The position numbers were made by a program, and so were the translations under genes. Under the pieces are notes generated by a model. It was not told the DNA's origin. It saw nothing but the letters and a program-made list of their open reading frames with translations, and searched no databases. From positions 1-19,805 of the forward strand of contig JBAPTR010000138.1 in NCBI GenBank assembly GCA_049282265.1: 19,805 bases of DNA, read 5' to 3'. Source of the stretch: CAYUCJ01 sp049282265 (lineage in GTDB: Bacteria > Desulfobacterota > DSM-4660 > Desulfatiglandales > Desulfatiglandaceae). Below are positions 1-11,004 of the stretch, in pieces (position 1 is the first letter of the stretch; the number at the start of each line of letters is the position of its first letter).

Positions 1-2753
<2,753 letters not shown>

Positions 2754-2833
2754 ATTATACTTTTCCATTTACGCTACTGAGCAAAACTTTGTTGTCTATT
2801 GAAGACACCTTAATGCATTTACCCTGTATTCAG

Positions 2834-2846
2834 TTTTCAAAGAACG
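2834..2846 (-). promoter_or_regulatory. boxA-like antitermination site in the 23S leader
   Basis: The minus strand reads CGTTCTTTGAAAA. It matches the second half of the boxA found before 16S in this operon (TGCTCTTTGAAAA) and resembles the bacterial boxA consensus TGCTCTTTAACA. A boxA in the 16S-23S spacer is the usual arrangement; it recruits the NusB/NusE antitermination complex. Its function here is inferred from position and motif. Confidence 0.55.
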
Positions 2847-2868
2847 TTTCAGGCTTTCGCCCTGAGCT

Positions 2869-2936
2869 CAAGGCTCAAAACTCAAAACTTATTGGCACTT
2901 AATCGACGCCTTTCAAGTTTTGAGTTTTCAACCTTG
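2869..2936 (-). repeat. long hairpin in the 16S-23S spacer
   Basis: Two 22-nt arms, 2869-2890 and 2915-2936, are inverted copies of each other with 20 of 22 positions pairing, separated by a 24-nt loop. The arms are rich in CAAAACT/AGTTTTG words. The element lies about 115 nt before the 23S 5' end in transcript order, next to the boxA. It could be a folding or RNase III processing element, or a decayed short repeat; the sequence does not decide. Confidence 0.6.
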
Positions 2937-2990
2937 AATATATTATTTCTTGAGGTGAATCCGACTTCGTCGGGAATCAACTTCCCGCAA

Positions 2991-3144
2991 CACCTCTCCA
3001 ATATACCTGGTGGAGGTGAACGGGATCGAACCGATGACCTTCCCGCTTGGTAAGCGGGACGTTCTCCCGCTGGCTACAACCCTCTTTTAACCTTCACCTC
3101 TCCAATCTACCTGGTGGAGGTGAACGGGATCGAACCGATGACCT
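2991..3144. repeat. 50-nt direct repeat overlapping both Ala-type tRNA 3' halves
   Basis: Positions 2991-3040 and 3095-3144 are identical except for one base (A at 3003, C at 3107), offset by 104 nt. Each copy spans 17 nt of flank, the CCA end, the acceptor 3' strand and the T arm of a tRNA. The near identity of the non-tRNA flank shows a recent duplication or gene conversion rather than convergent tRNA structure. Confidence 0.9.
3008..3084 (-). pseudogene. degenerate tRNA-like gene (anticodon ACC) in the rRNA spacer
   Basis: The minus strand shows a tRNA-like 77-mer ending in ACCA. Its T arm and 3' acceptor strand are identical to the neighbouring tRNA-Ala. The anticodon stem is perfect (CCCGC/GCGGG) with loop TTACCAA, giving anticodon ACC, which would decode Gly GGU but is almost never used in bacteria. 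The 5' acceptor strand (GAGGGTT) mispairs with CACCTCC at pairs 1-7 positions 2 and 7, and no proper D stem forms. The discriminator is A rather than the U expected for tRNA-Gly. A 50-nt block covering the 3' half and downstream flank (2991-3040) recurs at 3095-3144 with one mismatch, so this unit probably arose by duplication of the tRNA-Ala 3' half. It is most likely a pseudo-tRNA; the 5' boundary is uncertain. Confidence 0.55.
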
Positions 3145-3187
3145 CCTGCGTGCAAAGCAGGCGCTCTCCCAACTGAGCTACACCCCC
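3112..3187 (-). tRNA. tRNA-Ala (anticodon UGC)
   Basis: This is a complete 76-nt cloverleaf on the minus strand with encoded CCA. The acceptor GGGGGTG pairs with CACCTCC and includes the G3-U70 wobble that identifies alanine tRNAs. The D stem is GCTC/GAGC, the anticodon stem CCTGC/GCAGG holds loop TTTGCAA (anticodon TGC), and the T loop is TTCGATC. It sits in the 16S-23S spacer after tRNA-Ile, the standard bacterial arrangement, and would be released from the rRNA precursor. Confidence 0.97.
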
Positions 3188-3266
3188 AAATTGCTGCTGA
3201 TTGGCGATTGAATATGAGAACTGTTTTCCTGAACCCTCAATCGAAAACCCTCAATCCCCATCACAA

Positions 3267-3345
<79 letters not shown>

Positions 3346-3436
3346 ATTCGGTTGCGAAATTACAATCTCAGACCCTATACTAATCCAAACATTTCGCAGA
3401 TCTGAATTCCAATTTCCGAATCCGCCTTACTCTCTC

Positions 3437-3451
3437 AAAACTAAATAGTGA
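3437..3451. repeat. 3' arm of the 16S precursor processing stem
   Basis: The 15 bases here are the exact reverse complement of 5130-5144 on the far side of the 16S gene, and pairing extends to 18 of 19 positions. In rRNA precursors such flanking complements form the long stem cut by RNase III. Position about 60 nt beyond the 16S 3' end fits that role. Confidence 0.8.
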
Positions 3452-3501
3452 CACCAGCAGCAGGATTGACCTAGGATTATCCCGATTTGCATCGGGAATT
3501 A

Positions 3502-5076
<1,575 letters not shown>

Positions 5077-5129
5077 CATATGGAAAATTATTTCCTTGTT
5101 TTCTTTTGACAAAAAAGCCTACTGCGGTA

Positions 5130-5144
5130 TCACTATTTAGTTTT
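5130..5144. repeat. 5' arm of the 16S precursor processing stem
   Basis: This 15-mer is the perfect reverse complement of 3437-3451 and partly overlaps boxA. It would pair across the whole 16S transcript and present the RNase III substrate. Confidence 0.8.
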
Positions 5145-5153
5145 CAAAGAGCA
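5141..5153 (-). promoter_or_regulatory. boxA antitermination site in the rRNA leader
   Basis: The minus strand reads TGCTCTTTGAAAA, close to the boxA consensus TGCTCTTTAACA. It lies between the promoters and 16S, where NusB/NusE load to prevent premature Rho-dependent termination. Confidence 0.7.
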
Positions 5154-5167
5154 AGACATTTAAGATT

Positions 5168-5196
5168 ACTTTAATCGTTCCGGCGCCGACTGTCAA
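5168..5196 (-). promoter_or_regulatory. rRNA operon promoter, proximal
   Basis: On the minus strand a perfect -35 TTGACA (5191-5196) is followed after 17 nt by TAAAGT (5168-5173, 4 of 6 to TATAAT). Transcription would start near 5160, about 85 nt before 16S. It resembles the downstream member of a tandem rrn promoter pair. Confidence 0.55.
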
Positions 5197-5223
5197 GTCG
5201 TTTTGCGCCAGGAAAAGAAGAAT

Positions 5224-5253
5224 ATTATATCTTAAATCTTATCCTCTTGTCAA
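5224..5253 (-). promoter_or_regulatory. rRNA operon promoter, main (consensus sigma-70)
   Basis: On the minus strand a perfect -35 TTGACA (5248-5253) and a perfect -10 TATAAT (5224-5229) are separated by 18 nt, with A/T-rich DNA upstream. This is the strongest promoter match in the window and fits a stable-RNA promoter. Confidence 0.85.
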
Positions 5254-5281
5254 GCAATTTATCCTTTGAAACAACTCTATT

Positions 5282-5306
5282 AAAAAAGCGAAACGGCCGC
5301 CTTTCG
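5282..5306 (-). terminator. terminator-like hairpin between degT-family gene and rRNA operon
   Basis: On the minus strand a hairpin from CGAAAGG and its complement (5289-5306, one bulged G) is followed by CTTTTTT (T run 5282-5287). It lies about 90 nt past the stop of the aminotransferase gene and before the main rrn promoter, so it would end the envelope operon. It is also downstream of a third promoter-like element at 5337-5365. Confidence 0.5.
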
Positions 5307-5336
5307 GACAGCTCTTGTGCTAAACAAGAAACAAGA

Positions 5337-5365
5337 TTTATAATTCTATGCATCAAGGAAGTCAA
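5337..5365 (-). promoter_or_regulatory. distal rRNA promoter-like element
   Basis: On the minus strand TTGACT (5360-5365), a 17-nt spacer and TATAAA (5337-5342) form a good sigma-70 match. A transcript from here would meet the hairpin at 5282-5306 within about 25-50 nt, so it may be attenuated or weak. Confidence 0.45.
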
Positions 5366-5397
5366 GCACTTTTTATCGATTTTCCAAATATTTTCTT

Positions 5398-6552
5398 CTA
5401 TTCTTTTTCATCCACATATTCAGTTATCATATCAACCACATAATGAATCTGATCTGGCGTCAGCTCCGGAAAGATTGGCAGTGCCAAGCTCGTTTCGGCC
5501 GCTGCAACTGAAACGGGAAAATCGTTTTTTTCATAGCCCAGATAGCTGAAACAGGTCTGCATGTGAAGAGGAACCGGATAATATATTTCGCATCCGACAT
5601 CGCGATCATTCAGAAAGGCCTTCAACTCGTCTCTGTTTTCCTTGAGGCGGACAATGAACTGGTTGTAGATGTGCCTTTTTTCCTTTTCCTCGGGAAGCCG
5701 AATCCCCTCTACTCCTGCTTCCCTAAAAAAACGCCGGTAGAGGGCCGCGTTCTCTTGCCTTTGCCCTGTCCATGCATCGAGACGCTTCAACTTAACACTC
5801 AAGATGGCGGCCTGAAAGGCATCCAATCGAAAATTTCCCCCTATCAGGTGATGATAGTACTTCGGTTTACCCCCGTGAACCCTCATGACCTTCAACCGTT
5901 CATAAATCTCCGAATCAGTGGTGGTCACCATGCCCCCATCCCCGAAGGCCCCGAGGTTCTTCGAAGGAAAGAACGAGAAGCAGCCGTACTGCCCCATGGC
6001 CCCTGCTCTGTAAGCCTTTCCGTCATCCCATTCATATTCGGCGCCGATGGCCTGTGCCCCGTCTTCTATGACGACGGCACCAAAATCCTGTGCGGCCTTC
6101 ACAATGGGCTGCATATCCGCACATTGTCCGTAGAGATGCACAGGGATAACGGCCTTGACTTGCTTCCGCTCATCATCCCTCAAGGACAAAAACGCTTTTT
6201 CCAGCAACACCGGATCCATGTTGAAGGTATCCTCTTTGATATCCACAAACATCGGACGCGCTCCCACCCTCACAATGGCACCAACAGTTGCAAAAAAGGT
6301 ATAGGGAGTTGTCAGGACGATGTCTCCCGGCCCCACCCCGGCAGTCATCAGGGAAATGATGAGCGCATCCGTTCCGGAGGATACACCAACTGCATATGGG
6401 CAACCGCAATAACCCGCGATTGCTTCCTCCAACTCTTCCACCTTGGGGCCCAGGATAAACCGCTGGGAGCGAAAGACCTCCTCGGTTACCTGCATGACCT
6501 CTTCTTCAATAGACGCATACTGTTTTTTCAAATCCAGCAACGGCACTTTCAC
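5398..6552 (-). CDS. DegT/DnrJ/EryC1/StrS-family PLP aminotransferase (sugar aminotransferase)
   Basis: The 384-residue protein has the full DegT fold. An N-terminal KVPLLDLKKQY block is followed by the phosphate-binding SSGTDAL segment, the IEDGAQAIGAEY segment whose Asp contacts the PLP ring, and FFPSKNLGAFGDGG with the Schiff-base lysine at about residue 198. HLYGQCADM and the YYHHLIGGNFRLD block resemble WbpE/WlbC-type enzymes that aminate 3-keto-hexuronate nucleotide sugars for surface polysaccharide, so that is the likely class; the exact substrate is not readable. I chose GTG at 6552 because AAGGAG (6560-6565) sits 7 nt before it and homologues begin with this segment. An ATG at 6573 overlapping the upstream stop (ATGATG) is the alternative. 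It is the last gene of the ctpA-deacetylase cluster, with no gene for other polysaccharide steps alongside. Confidence 0.93.
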   Translation of the reverse strand: MKVPLLDLKKQYASIEEEVMQVTEEVFRSQRFILGPKVEELEEAIAGYCGCPYAVGVSSGTDALIISLMTAGVGPGDIVLTTPYTFFATVGAIVRVGARPMFVDIKEDTFNMDPVLLEKAFLSLRDDERKQVKAVIPVHLYGQCADMQPIVKAAQDFGAVVIEDGAQAIGAEYEWDDGKAYRAGAMGQYGCFSFFPSKNLGAFGDGGMVTTTDSEIYERLKVMRVHGGKPKYYHHLIGGNFRLDAFQAAILSVKLKRLDAWTGQRQENAALYRRFFREAGVEGIRLPEEKEKRHIYNQFIVRLKENRDELKAFLNDRDVGCEIYYPVPLHMQTCFSYLGYEKNDFPVSVAAAETSLALPIFPELTPDQIHYVVDMITEYVDEKE

Positions 6553-6569
6553 GTGAGTTCTCCTTCCCA

Positions 6570-7727
6570 TCATCCGACGAGTTCCGAAACGGGAACAATC
6601 TCGATCCCATCATCGCGTTTTTCCAGATAATTTTTCAACGCACCCACCGTCGCCTTGTGGGGGTGCCCGATCCCGATGGCCCACCCCCTGTGTCTGGCCA
6701 TGTTCAAGAGCCGCCTGACCTGGAACTCCATGGCGGGGGCGTCCAGATCATTGTCCAGAAAGACCGTCCTCTTCGCGGTGGGGACGTCCATACGCCTGGC
6801 CAGATCATAGGCAACGCTACCAGGCGTGGTCCTGCTGTCAACGAAAAAGAGGTTCAATTTCCTCAATGCCCCCAGCACGACAATCATTTTGTCGCGGTCT
6901 TCCGTAAAAAGAGATCCCATATGGTTGTTGACGCCAACGGCGCCCGGAATCTGTTTGAGATCCTCAGCCAGTTTCCGAAGGAGCACTTGATCATCCATTG
7001 AAACAAACAGGGTGCCGGGGCCGGGATTTACGGCCGGGTAGTTTTTCGGTTCCATGGGAAGGTGCAGCATCAGTTCAAACCCACGTTTGTGGGCTTCACG
7101 AACAATACGGCGCGTAAAAGGCGCTGAAGGCAATACCGAGAGGCTGACCGGAATATCCAGGCCCATGAAGGCCTCGGCCAGTCCGGGATCATATCCCAAG
7201 TCATCAATGATCAGAGCGACTTTGGGCCTTCCTTTTCCACGATCCGTCAGGGTGCCGCTGAAACGAAGCACAATGCTGTGGGTATAAAGGCCATTTGCCA
7301 GGACACGATATCGCAGATCACGGGCGTGACCAGGCTCCTCACGGGCAGTCACGCCAGGACCCAGTGCGAGAAGCTCCTTGAGGATTCTCTTCCCGACGCG
7401 AAGCGCCTTGGTTTCGTCCGCGCATTTTACCAGGAGTCGGGTGAATTCCCAGGTTTTGCCTTTCTCGTGTCTGGGCTCCACGTCCAGAAAAAAAATATCC
7501 CTCTCAGGAATACCGGATTGATAGAGGGATTCGTAGACGCATCGATCAATTCTCCCGATGACGGAGACCAATTCCGGGCTGCTGGAATAGGCCTCTTCGT
7601 AAAGGGGGCCATCGGGCTTTGCCACACCCTTGATGAACAGGAAGAAAACCAGGACGAAAATGAGTAAAGCCGGCACAGAAACGGCGAGAATCAACACCGG
7701 GCCATGCTTTTTCTTCTTTCTCTTCAT
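6570..7727 (-). CDS. divergent polysaccharide deacetylase (YibQ/DUF610 family)
   Basis: The 385-residue protein starts with a basic stretch (KRKKKK) and one hydrophobic anchor at about residues 10-33, so it is probably a periplasm-facing membrane-anchored or exported protein. Residues 165-385 form a NodB-like fold of the divergent deacetylase family: VALIIDDLGYD with the two aspartates, LHLPMEP, VNNHMGS with the conserved His, FVDSRTTPGS, and IGIGHPH near the end. The family is widespread in proteobacteria beside envC and ctpA genes; its substrate is not established, and metal-dependent deacetylation is inferred from the fold. The start is 23 nt after the ctpA stop, with no clear Shine-Dalgarno, which suggests coupling to ctpA. 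Its stop overlaps the possible ATG of the following aminotransferase. Confidence 0.9.
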   Translation of the reverse strand: MKRKKKKHGPVLILAVSVPALLIFVLVFFLFIKGVAKPDGPLYEEAYSSSPELVSVIGRIDRCVYESLYQSGIPERDIFFLDVEPRHEKGKTWEFTRLLVKCADETKALRVGKRILKELLALGPGVTAREEPGHARDLRYRVLANGLYTHSIVLRFSGTLTDRGKGRPKVALIIDDLGYDPGLAEAFMGLDIPVSLSVLPSAPFTRRIVREAHKRGFELMLHLPMEPKNYPAVNPGPGTLFVSMDDQVLLRKLAEDLKQIPGAVGVNNHMGSLFTEDRDKMIVVLGALRKLNLFFVDSRTTPGSVAYDLARRMDVPTAKRTVFLDNDLDAPAMEFQVRRLLNMARHRGWAIGIGHPHKATVGALKNYLEKRDDGIEIVPVSELVG

Positions 7728-7750
7728 TTATCTATTGAGGAGAAAACCTG

Positions 7751-9076
7751 TTACTTCCTGGAGTTGAGCTGAGAAAAAACGTCCCACGATTGCAGTAACT
7801 GAAGCGCATACTGCACCTGGTTATCCTGTTTGAGAAGCTTCTTGACCCGTTCATCCCTGCTCAAAGGCTTCTTTTCCCCGTTTCCCTCCTTCGGCCCGTC
7901 ATTCTCCATATGCCCTTTGAGATCCTCTTCCCTCAGAAAATGGGGTTTCTTGATCTTTTCTTGATCCACAGGGGAGACGAACGGCACCTTGATATCCGGG
8001 ACAATCCCACTGAGTTGAATGGACTTGCCACTGGGCGTGTAATACCGGGCCGTCGTGAGACGGAGACCTGAGCCGTCCGAAAGGGGAATGATGGTCTGGA
8101 CCGAGCCCTTTCCAAAGGTGGTTGTTCCCAGGATCAAGGCCCTCTTGTTATCCTGAAGAGCCCCGGCCACAATTTCAGAGGCACTGGCACTGCCGCCGTT
8201 TACCAGGACAATAATGGGGTATTTTCTCTGGGTGCCATTCTCGTGTGCACTCATGGTTACGTCCTGACTGGTATCACGCCCCTTGGTGCTGACGATCACG
8301 CCCTTGTCGAGGAAAAGGTCTGATACTTCGACGGCCTGGGAAAGGAGTCCTCCCGGATCGTTGCGCAGATCGAGAATCAAGCCCTTCAGATGGTGCCCTT
8401 TTTCCAGATCATTCAAGGCTTCCTTCAAGTCTTTGGTCGTCTTGCTCTGGAAGTTGGAAATGCGCGCGTAACCGATTTCAGGAGTCAGCGCATAGTGTCT
8501 GACACTTATCAAGGGAATAACATCCCGCTTAATCTTGAATTCCAGGAGCTCCGATTGGCCTTCACGGGCAACCGTCAACTTGACCGCACTGCCCTTGGGC
8601 CCTCGGATATGCTTCACTGCGTCCATGAGGGTCATGCCTTTGCTTGACTTGTCTTCTATCTTGACAATGCGGTCTCCCGCCTTTACCCCGGCCTTGAATG
8701 CCGGACTACCTTCGATGGGGGAGACCACCGTGAGAACGTCATCCTTGAGCGTAATCTCGATGCCCACACCTGAAAAGCTCCCCTTGGTCTCCGTCATCAA
8801 CTCCTGATATTCGTCCTTTGTCATAAAGGATGAATGGGGATCGAGGCTCTGGACCATCCCCTTTATCGCCCCGTAAATGAGCTTTTGACTTCCCTCGGGC
8901 TCCACATAGTGTTTTTCAATCTCGCGGAGCACCTCGGTGAAGAGTTCAATATTCTTGTAAACGGCATCTGAATCGGCCTTTACCTCACCACCGCTGCCCT
9001 GAAAGAACAACAATCCTGCAACGATAATGCAGGCCAGTAAAATGCTCAAGAAACCTTTTCGCTTAATATCTTTCAT
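7751..9076 (-). CDS. ctpA: carboxy-terminal processing protease CtpA (S41 family)
   Basis: The 441-residue protein has an N-terminal signal or anchor at about residues 8-27, a PDZ domain around 98-185 (GVGIEI, AGVKAGDRIVKI), and the S41 protease core. The catalytic serine is Ser298 in GGSASASEI and the general-base lysine is Lys323 in TTTFGKGSVQ; the 25-residue spacing matches CtpB/Prc. The LRLTTARYYTPSGKSIQ segment after it is typical. Such proteases act in the periplasm on hydrolases and lipoprotein substrates, and activity usually depends on PDZ-mediated substrate recognition. AGGAG lies 7 nt before the ATG. The charged tail (residues 375-410, many Lys/Glu) is variable in the family. It heads the ctpA-deacetylase-aminotransferase unit, with an extended -10 promoter candidate upstream. 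Confidence 0.96.
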   Translation of the reverse strand: MKDIKRKGFLSILLACIIVAGLLFFQGSGGEVKADSDAVYKNIELFTEVLREIEKHYVEPEGSQKLIYGAIKGMVQSLDPHSSFMTKDEYQELMTETKGSFSGVGIEITLKDDVLTVVSPIEGSPAFKAGVKAGDRIVKIEDKSSKGMTLMDAVKHIRGPKGSAVKLTVAREGQSELLEFKIKRDVIPLISVRHYALTPEIGYARISNFQSKTTKDLKEALNDLEKGHHLKGLILDLRNDPGGLLSQAVEVSDLFLDKGVIVSTKGRDTSQDVTMSAHENGTQRKYPIIVLVNGGSASASEIVAGALQDNKRALILGTTTFGKGSVQTIIPLSDGSGLRLTTARYYTPSGKSIQLSGIVPDIKVPFVSPVDQEKIKKPHFLREEDLKGHMENDGPKEGNGEKKPLSRDERVKKLLKQDNQVQYALQLLQSWDVFSQLNSRK

Positions 9077-9116
9077 CGCTATCTCCTGAAATATTCAACC
9101 CTCTTCCGAGGATGGC

Positions 9117-9125
9117 ATTCTATCA
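9117..9125 (-). promoter_or_regulatory. ctpA: extended -10 promoter candidate for ctpA
   Basis: The minus strand reads TGATAGAAT, an extended -10 (TGnTATAAT with one change), placing a start near 9110 and a leader of about 35 nt. No good -35 hexamer is seen at 16-18 nt. It suggests ctpA is transcribed separately from ftsEX-envC. Confidence 0.4.
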
Positions 9126-9230
9126 AACACTATCGATCAATACATTCATAACCTTGACGGTTTTAGTTGATTCGCCATGCAAACACAACTAAAAAAAGCA
9201 CTTTCAAGTTTTCACAAGCCCATTTCAACC

Positions 9231-9785
9231 ACGGGAGGGCCGGTGCATTCCTTTCCGGCGGGAATATATTTCTCCTGCGCTTTTATCACGGCGCAAATAT
9301 TCTGCCAGGAGGTTCCAGCCAAGCCACTTCCTTTGTCAGTCAAAGCAAATATGGTCCGATGCGCCTGTCAGGTGCAACTCTAACCCGATTATTGCTCCTA
9401 AGAAACTCCGGCGTCCCGGATATTCCCTTTCGGAAACGATTCCACTGCCCCTCCCTTGAGTAACGTGATAGTCCGCAGAATAGAAGCAAGATGGCCAAAG
9501 TAAGGGGCACGGGGATCTTTTTTCAGGACACGAAAACGCATCTTTGCTGGGCAGTTGTGCTCCTCATAAGCCGGGCGGCCGGTGCGCTTGCGAAGACTTC
9601 ACTGAACAGGAAAGGCTTGCTCAGGAAGTACAAAAGGTCCCCCGGACGCCTTGCTGAGCAACTCACGTCAACGCTAGGGTGACACACCCCTCATGCCTGA
9701 AAAAAGATTGCTGTGGCTCTGACCAAGCCCTTATTCCATCCAGGACACATAGGTGCATTGATCGAGTACGGGAGGGCCGGCGCAT
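9231..9785. repeat. 18-nt direct repeats (9231-9248 and 9768-9785)
   Basis: The word ACGGGAGGGCCGG(T/C)GCAT occurs at both positions, 537 nt apart, in the gap between envC and ctpA. They may bound an inserted segment or be copies of a small dispersed repeat. Confidence 0.6.
9700..9729 (-). terminator. weak terminator candidate after the ftsEX-envC unit
   Basis: On the minus strand a short stem (GCTTGG with CCACAGC, one bulged C) is followed by AATC and six T residues at 9700-9705. It lies about 95 nt past the envC stop. The stem is short, so this is tentative. Confidence 0.3.
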
Positions 9786-9819
9786 CCCCGATTTCCGATT
9801 TCAGGCGACTACAGACTCG

Positions 9820-11004
9820 TCACTCTCTTTTCAACCATTTTTCAGGGTCCAGTATTTTTCTTCCATGTCGGATTTCAAAATAGAGCCTCGCGGGACCTGA
9901 TTTTTCCGGGCTTCCCACGAAGCCTATGACATCTCCAGCCTGCACCTGATCTCCCCTTTTCTTTGTCCTCTGCTTCAATTCTGCGTCAATGGTGAAATAT
10001 CTTGAGCCGTGATTAATAATGATCATTTCACCATAACCTTTGACGCTCCCTGAAAAATCCACCCTCCCAGAGAATATGGATCGGACTTCCTCCTCGCCTT
10101 TTCCTTCAATGTACACACCGCGTCGCAGGCTCGCGACGGCAGGCCCCAGAACTTCGCTTCCCCTGATGATCTTGCCGTTAAAGGGCAAAGGCAGGCTTCC
10201 TTTGTTTTCAGCAAAACGCGATGCCCCCATTTCTCCGCCGTATTTTCCCGGCTTTTTCTCCAAGTCCAGGAGGGTGTCTTTAAGCTCCTCCGCCCCTGTC
10301 TCAAGTTCCTTTACGGCGATTTGATAAAATTCCTTTTCTTTGTGGGTCTTGATCAAGAGGGCAACCTTTTCCTCCAGATCCTTTTTCAAGGCCGACAGTT
10401 TGTCTTCCTCCTGCCTTTTCCTGTTCTCCGCCTGTGAAAGCTCCCTGCCTAAATCCTTTATTTTCTCTTCCTGGCTCAGCTTTCGTTGAGCCAGTGTCTC
10501 CAGCACCGTCTGGTCTTCCCTCATGATGACGCTCAGATATTTCACCCTGAGCCGGAATTGGTCCAGATCCGAAGCGGTCGCCAGAATTTTCATATACCCC
10601 CGTCTGGCGTATTTGTACAAAATAACCATTCTCTCCATGAGGAGTTTTTCAATGGCCCTCAGGGATTTTTCCAGAACCGCCAATTTGTCCTGAAGTGCGC
10701 GAACCTTTCCCAGGCTGGTGCGGACGTTTCCTCTGAGGGAAGTTACCTTTGCTTTTTTCTCCGCCACATCCTTTTCCATCTCGGAAAGGCGGGCCAGGAT
10801 GTCCTTTTCTTTCATTTTGAAAAGTTCAAATTTCTCTTTCTCCCTGAAGAGCTCTTTCTCCAACCGCTGCATACGAAACCGGGAAGAAATCTCCCCCTTT
10901 GGGGAAGAGGCGATCACCAACGTACTGCTCCCATGAAACAGTGGCATCATCACCGTCACAAGAAATATTCTTTTCACAAGATGTCCGGGATTACTTGATC
11001 TCAC
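9820..11004 (-). CDS. envC: EnvC-like murein hydrolase activator (degenerate LytM/M23)
   Basis: The 394-residue protein has a signal-like segment (KRIFLVTVMMPLFHG, about residues 11-25), a long Lys/Glu-rich coiled coil at about 40-240, and a C-terminal LytM domain at about 280-394. The LytM domain lacks the zinc ligands: the usual HxH of HLHFE is RLYFE and the YAHL histidine region is IDAEL. Loss of catalysis is the hallmark of EnvC, which instead activates periplasmic N-acetylmuramoyl-L-alanine amidases when FtsEX pulls on it. The GTG start at 11004 overlaps the ftsX stop by 4 nt (GTGA), so translation is probably coupled. A second GTG ten codons in would give a more canonical signal peptide but lacks a ribosome binding site. 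Adjacency to ftsE and ftsX strongly supports the assignment. Confidence 0.9.
   Translation of the reverse strand: MRSSNPGHLVKRIFLVTVMMPLFHGSSTLVIASSPKGEISSRFRMQRLEKELFREKEKFELFKMKEKDILARLSEMEKDVAEKKAKVTSLRGNVRTSLGKVRALQDKLAVLEKSLRAIEKLLMERMVILYKYARRGYMKILATASDLDQFRLRVKYLSVIMREDQTVLETLAQRKLSQEEKIKDLGRELSQAENRKRQEEDKLSALKKDLEEKVALLIKTHKEKEFYQIAVKELETGAEELKDTLLDLEKKPGKYGGEMGASRFAENKGSLPLPFNGKIIRGSEVLGPAVASLRRGVYIEGKGEEEVRSIFSGRVDFSGSVKGYGEMIIINHGSRYFTIDAELKQRTKKRGDQVQAGDVIGFVGSPEKSGPARLYFEIRHGRKILDPEKWLKRE

Larger units (their letters stand above)
9077..9819. other. 743-nt gap without a recognisable gene
   Basis: This stretch separates the envC-like gene from ctpA, which are often adjacent in related genomes. 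Open frames on the plus strand (9167-9463, 9491-9682) have unconvincing composition, no ribosome binding site and no recognisable product. It contains an 18-nt direct repeat (9231-9248 and 9768-9785, 17 of 18 identical), a related G/C-rich word near 9570, a weak terminator and the ctpA promoter. It could be a remnant of an insertion or a decayed gene; I cannot identify one. Confidence 0.6.

Noticed and set aside
5106..5133. Plus-strand TTGACA with TATCAC 16 nt later
   Set aside because: It lies in the 16S leader and points away from the rRNA genes, and the -10 is poor; it is probably incidental.
5563..6630. 355-codon plus-strand open frame
   Set aside because: It is antisense to the aminotransferase gene, which has all family motifs; the frame has no recognisable domain or ribosome binding site.
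9491..9682. 63-codon plus-strand frame in the envC-ctpA gap
   Set aside because: It has no ribosome binding site and no recognisable features, and it lies in a region of mixed low-quality frames.
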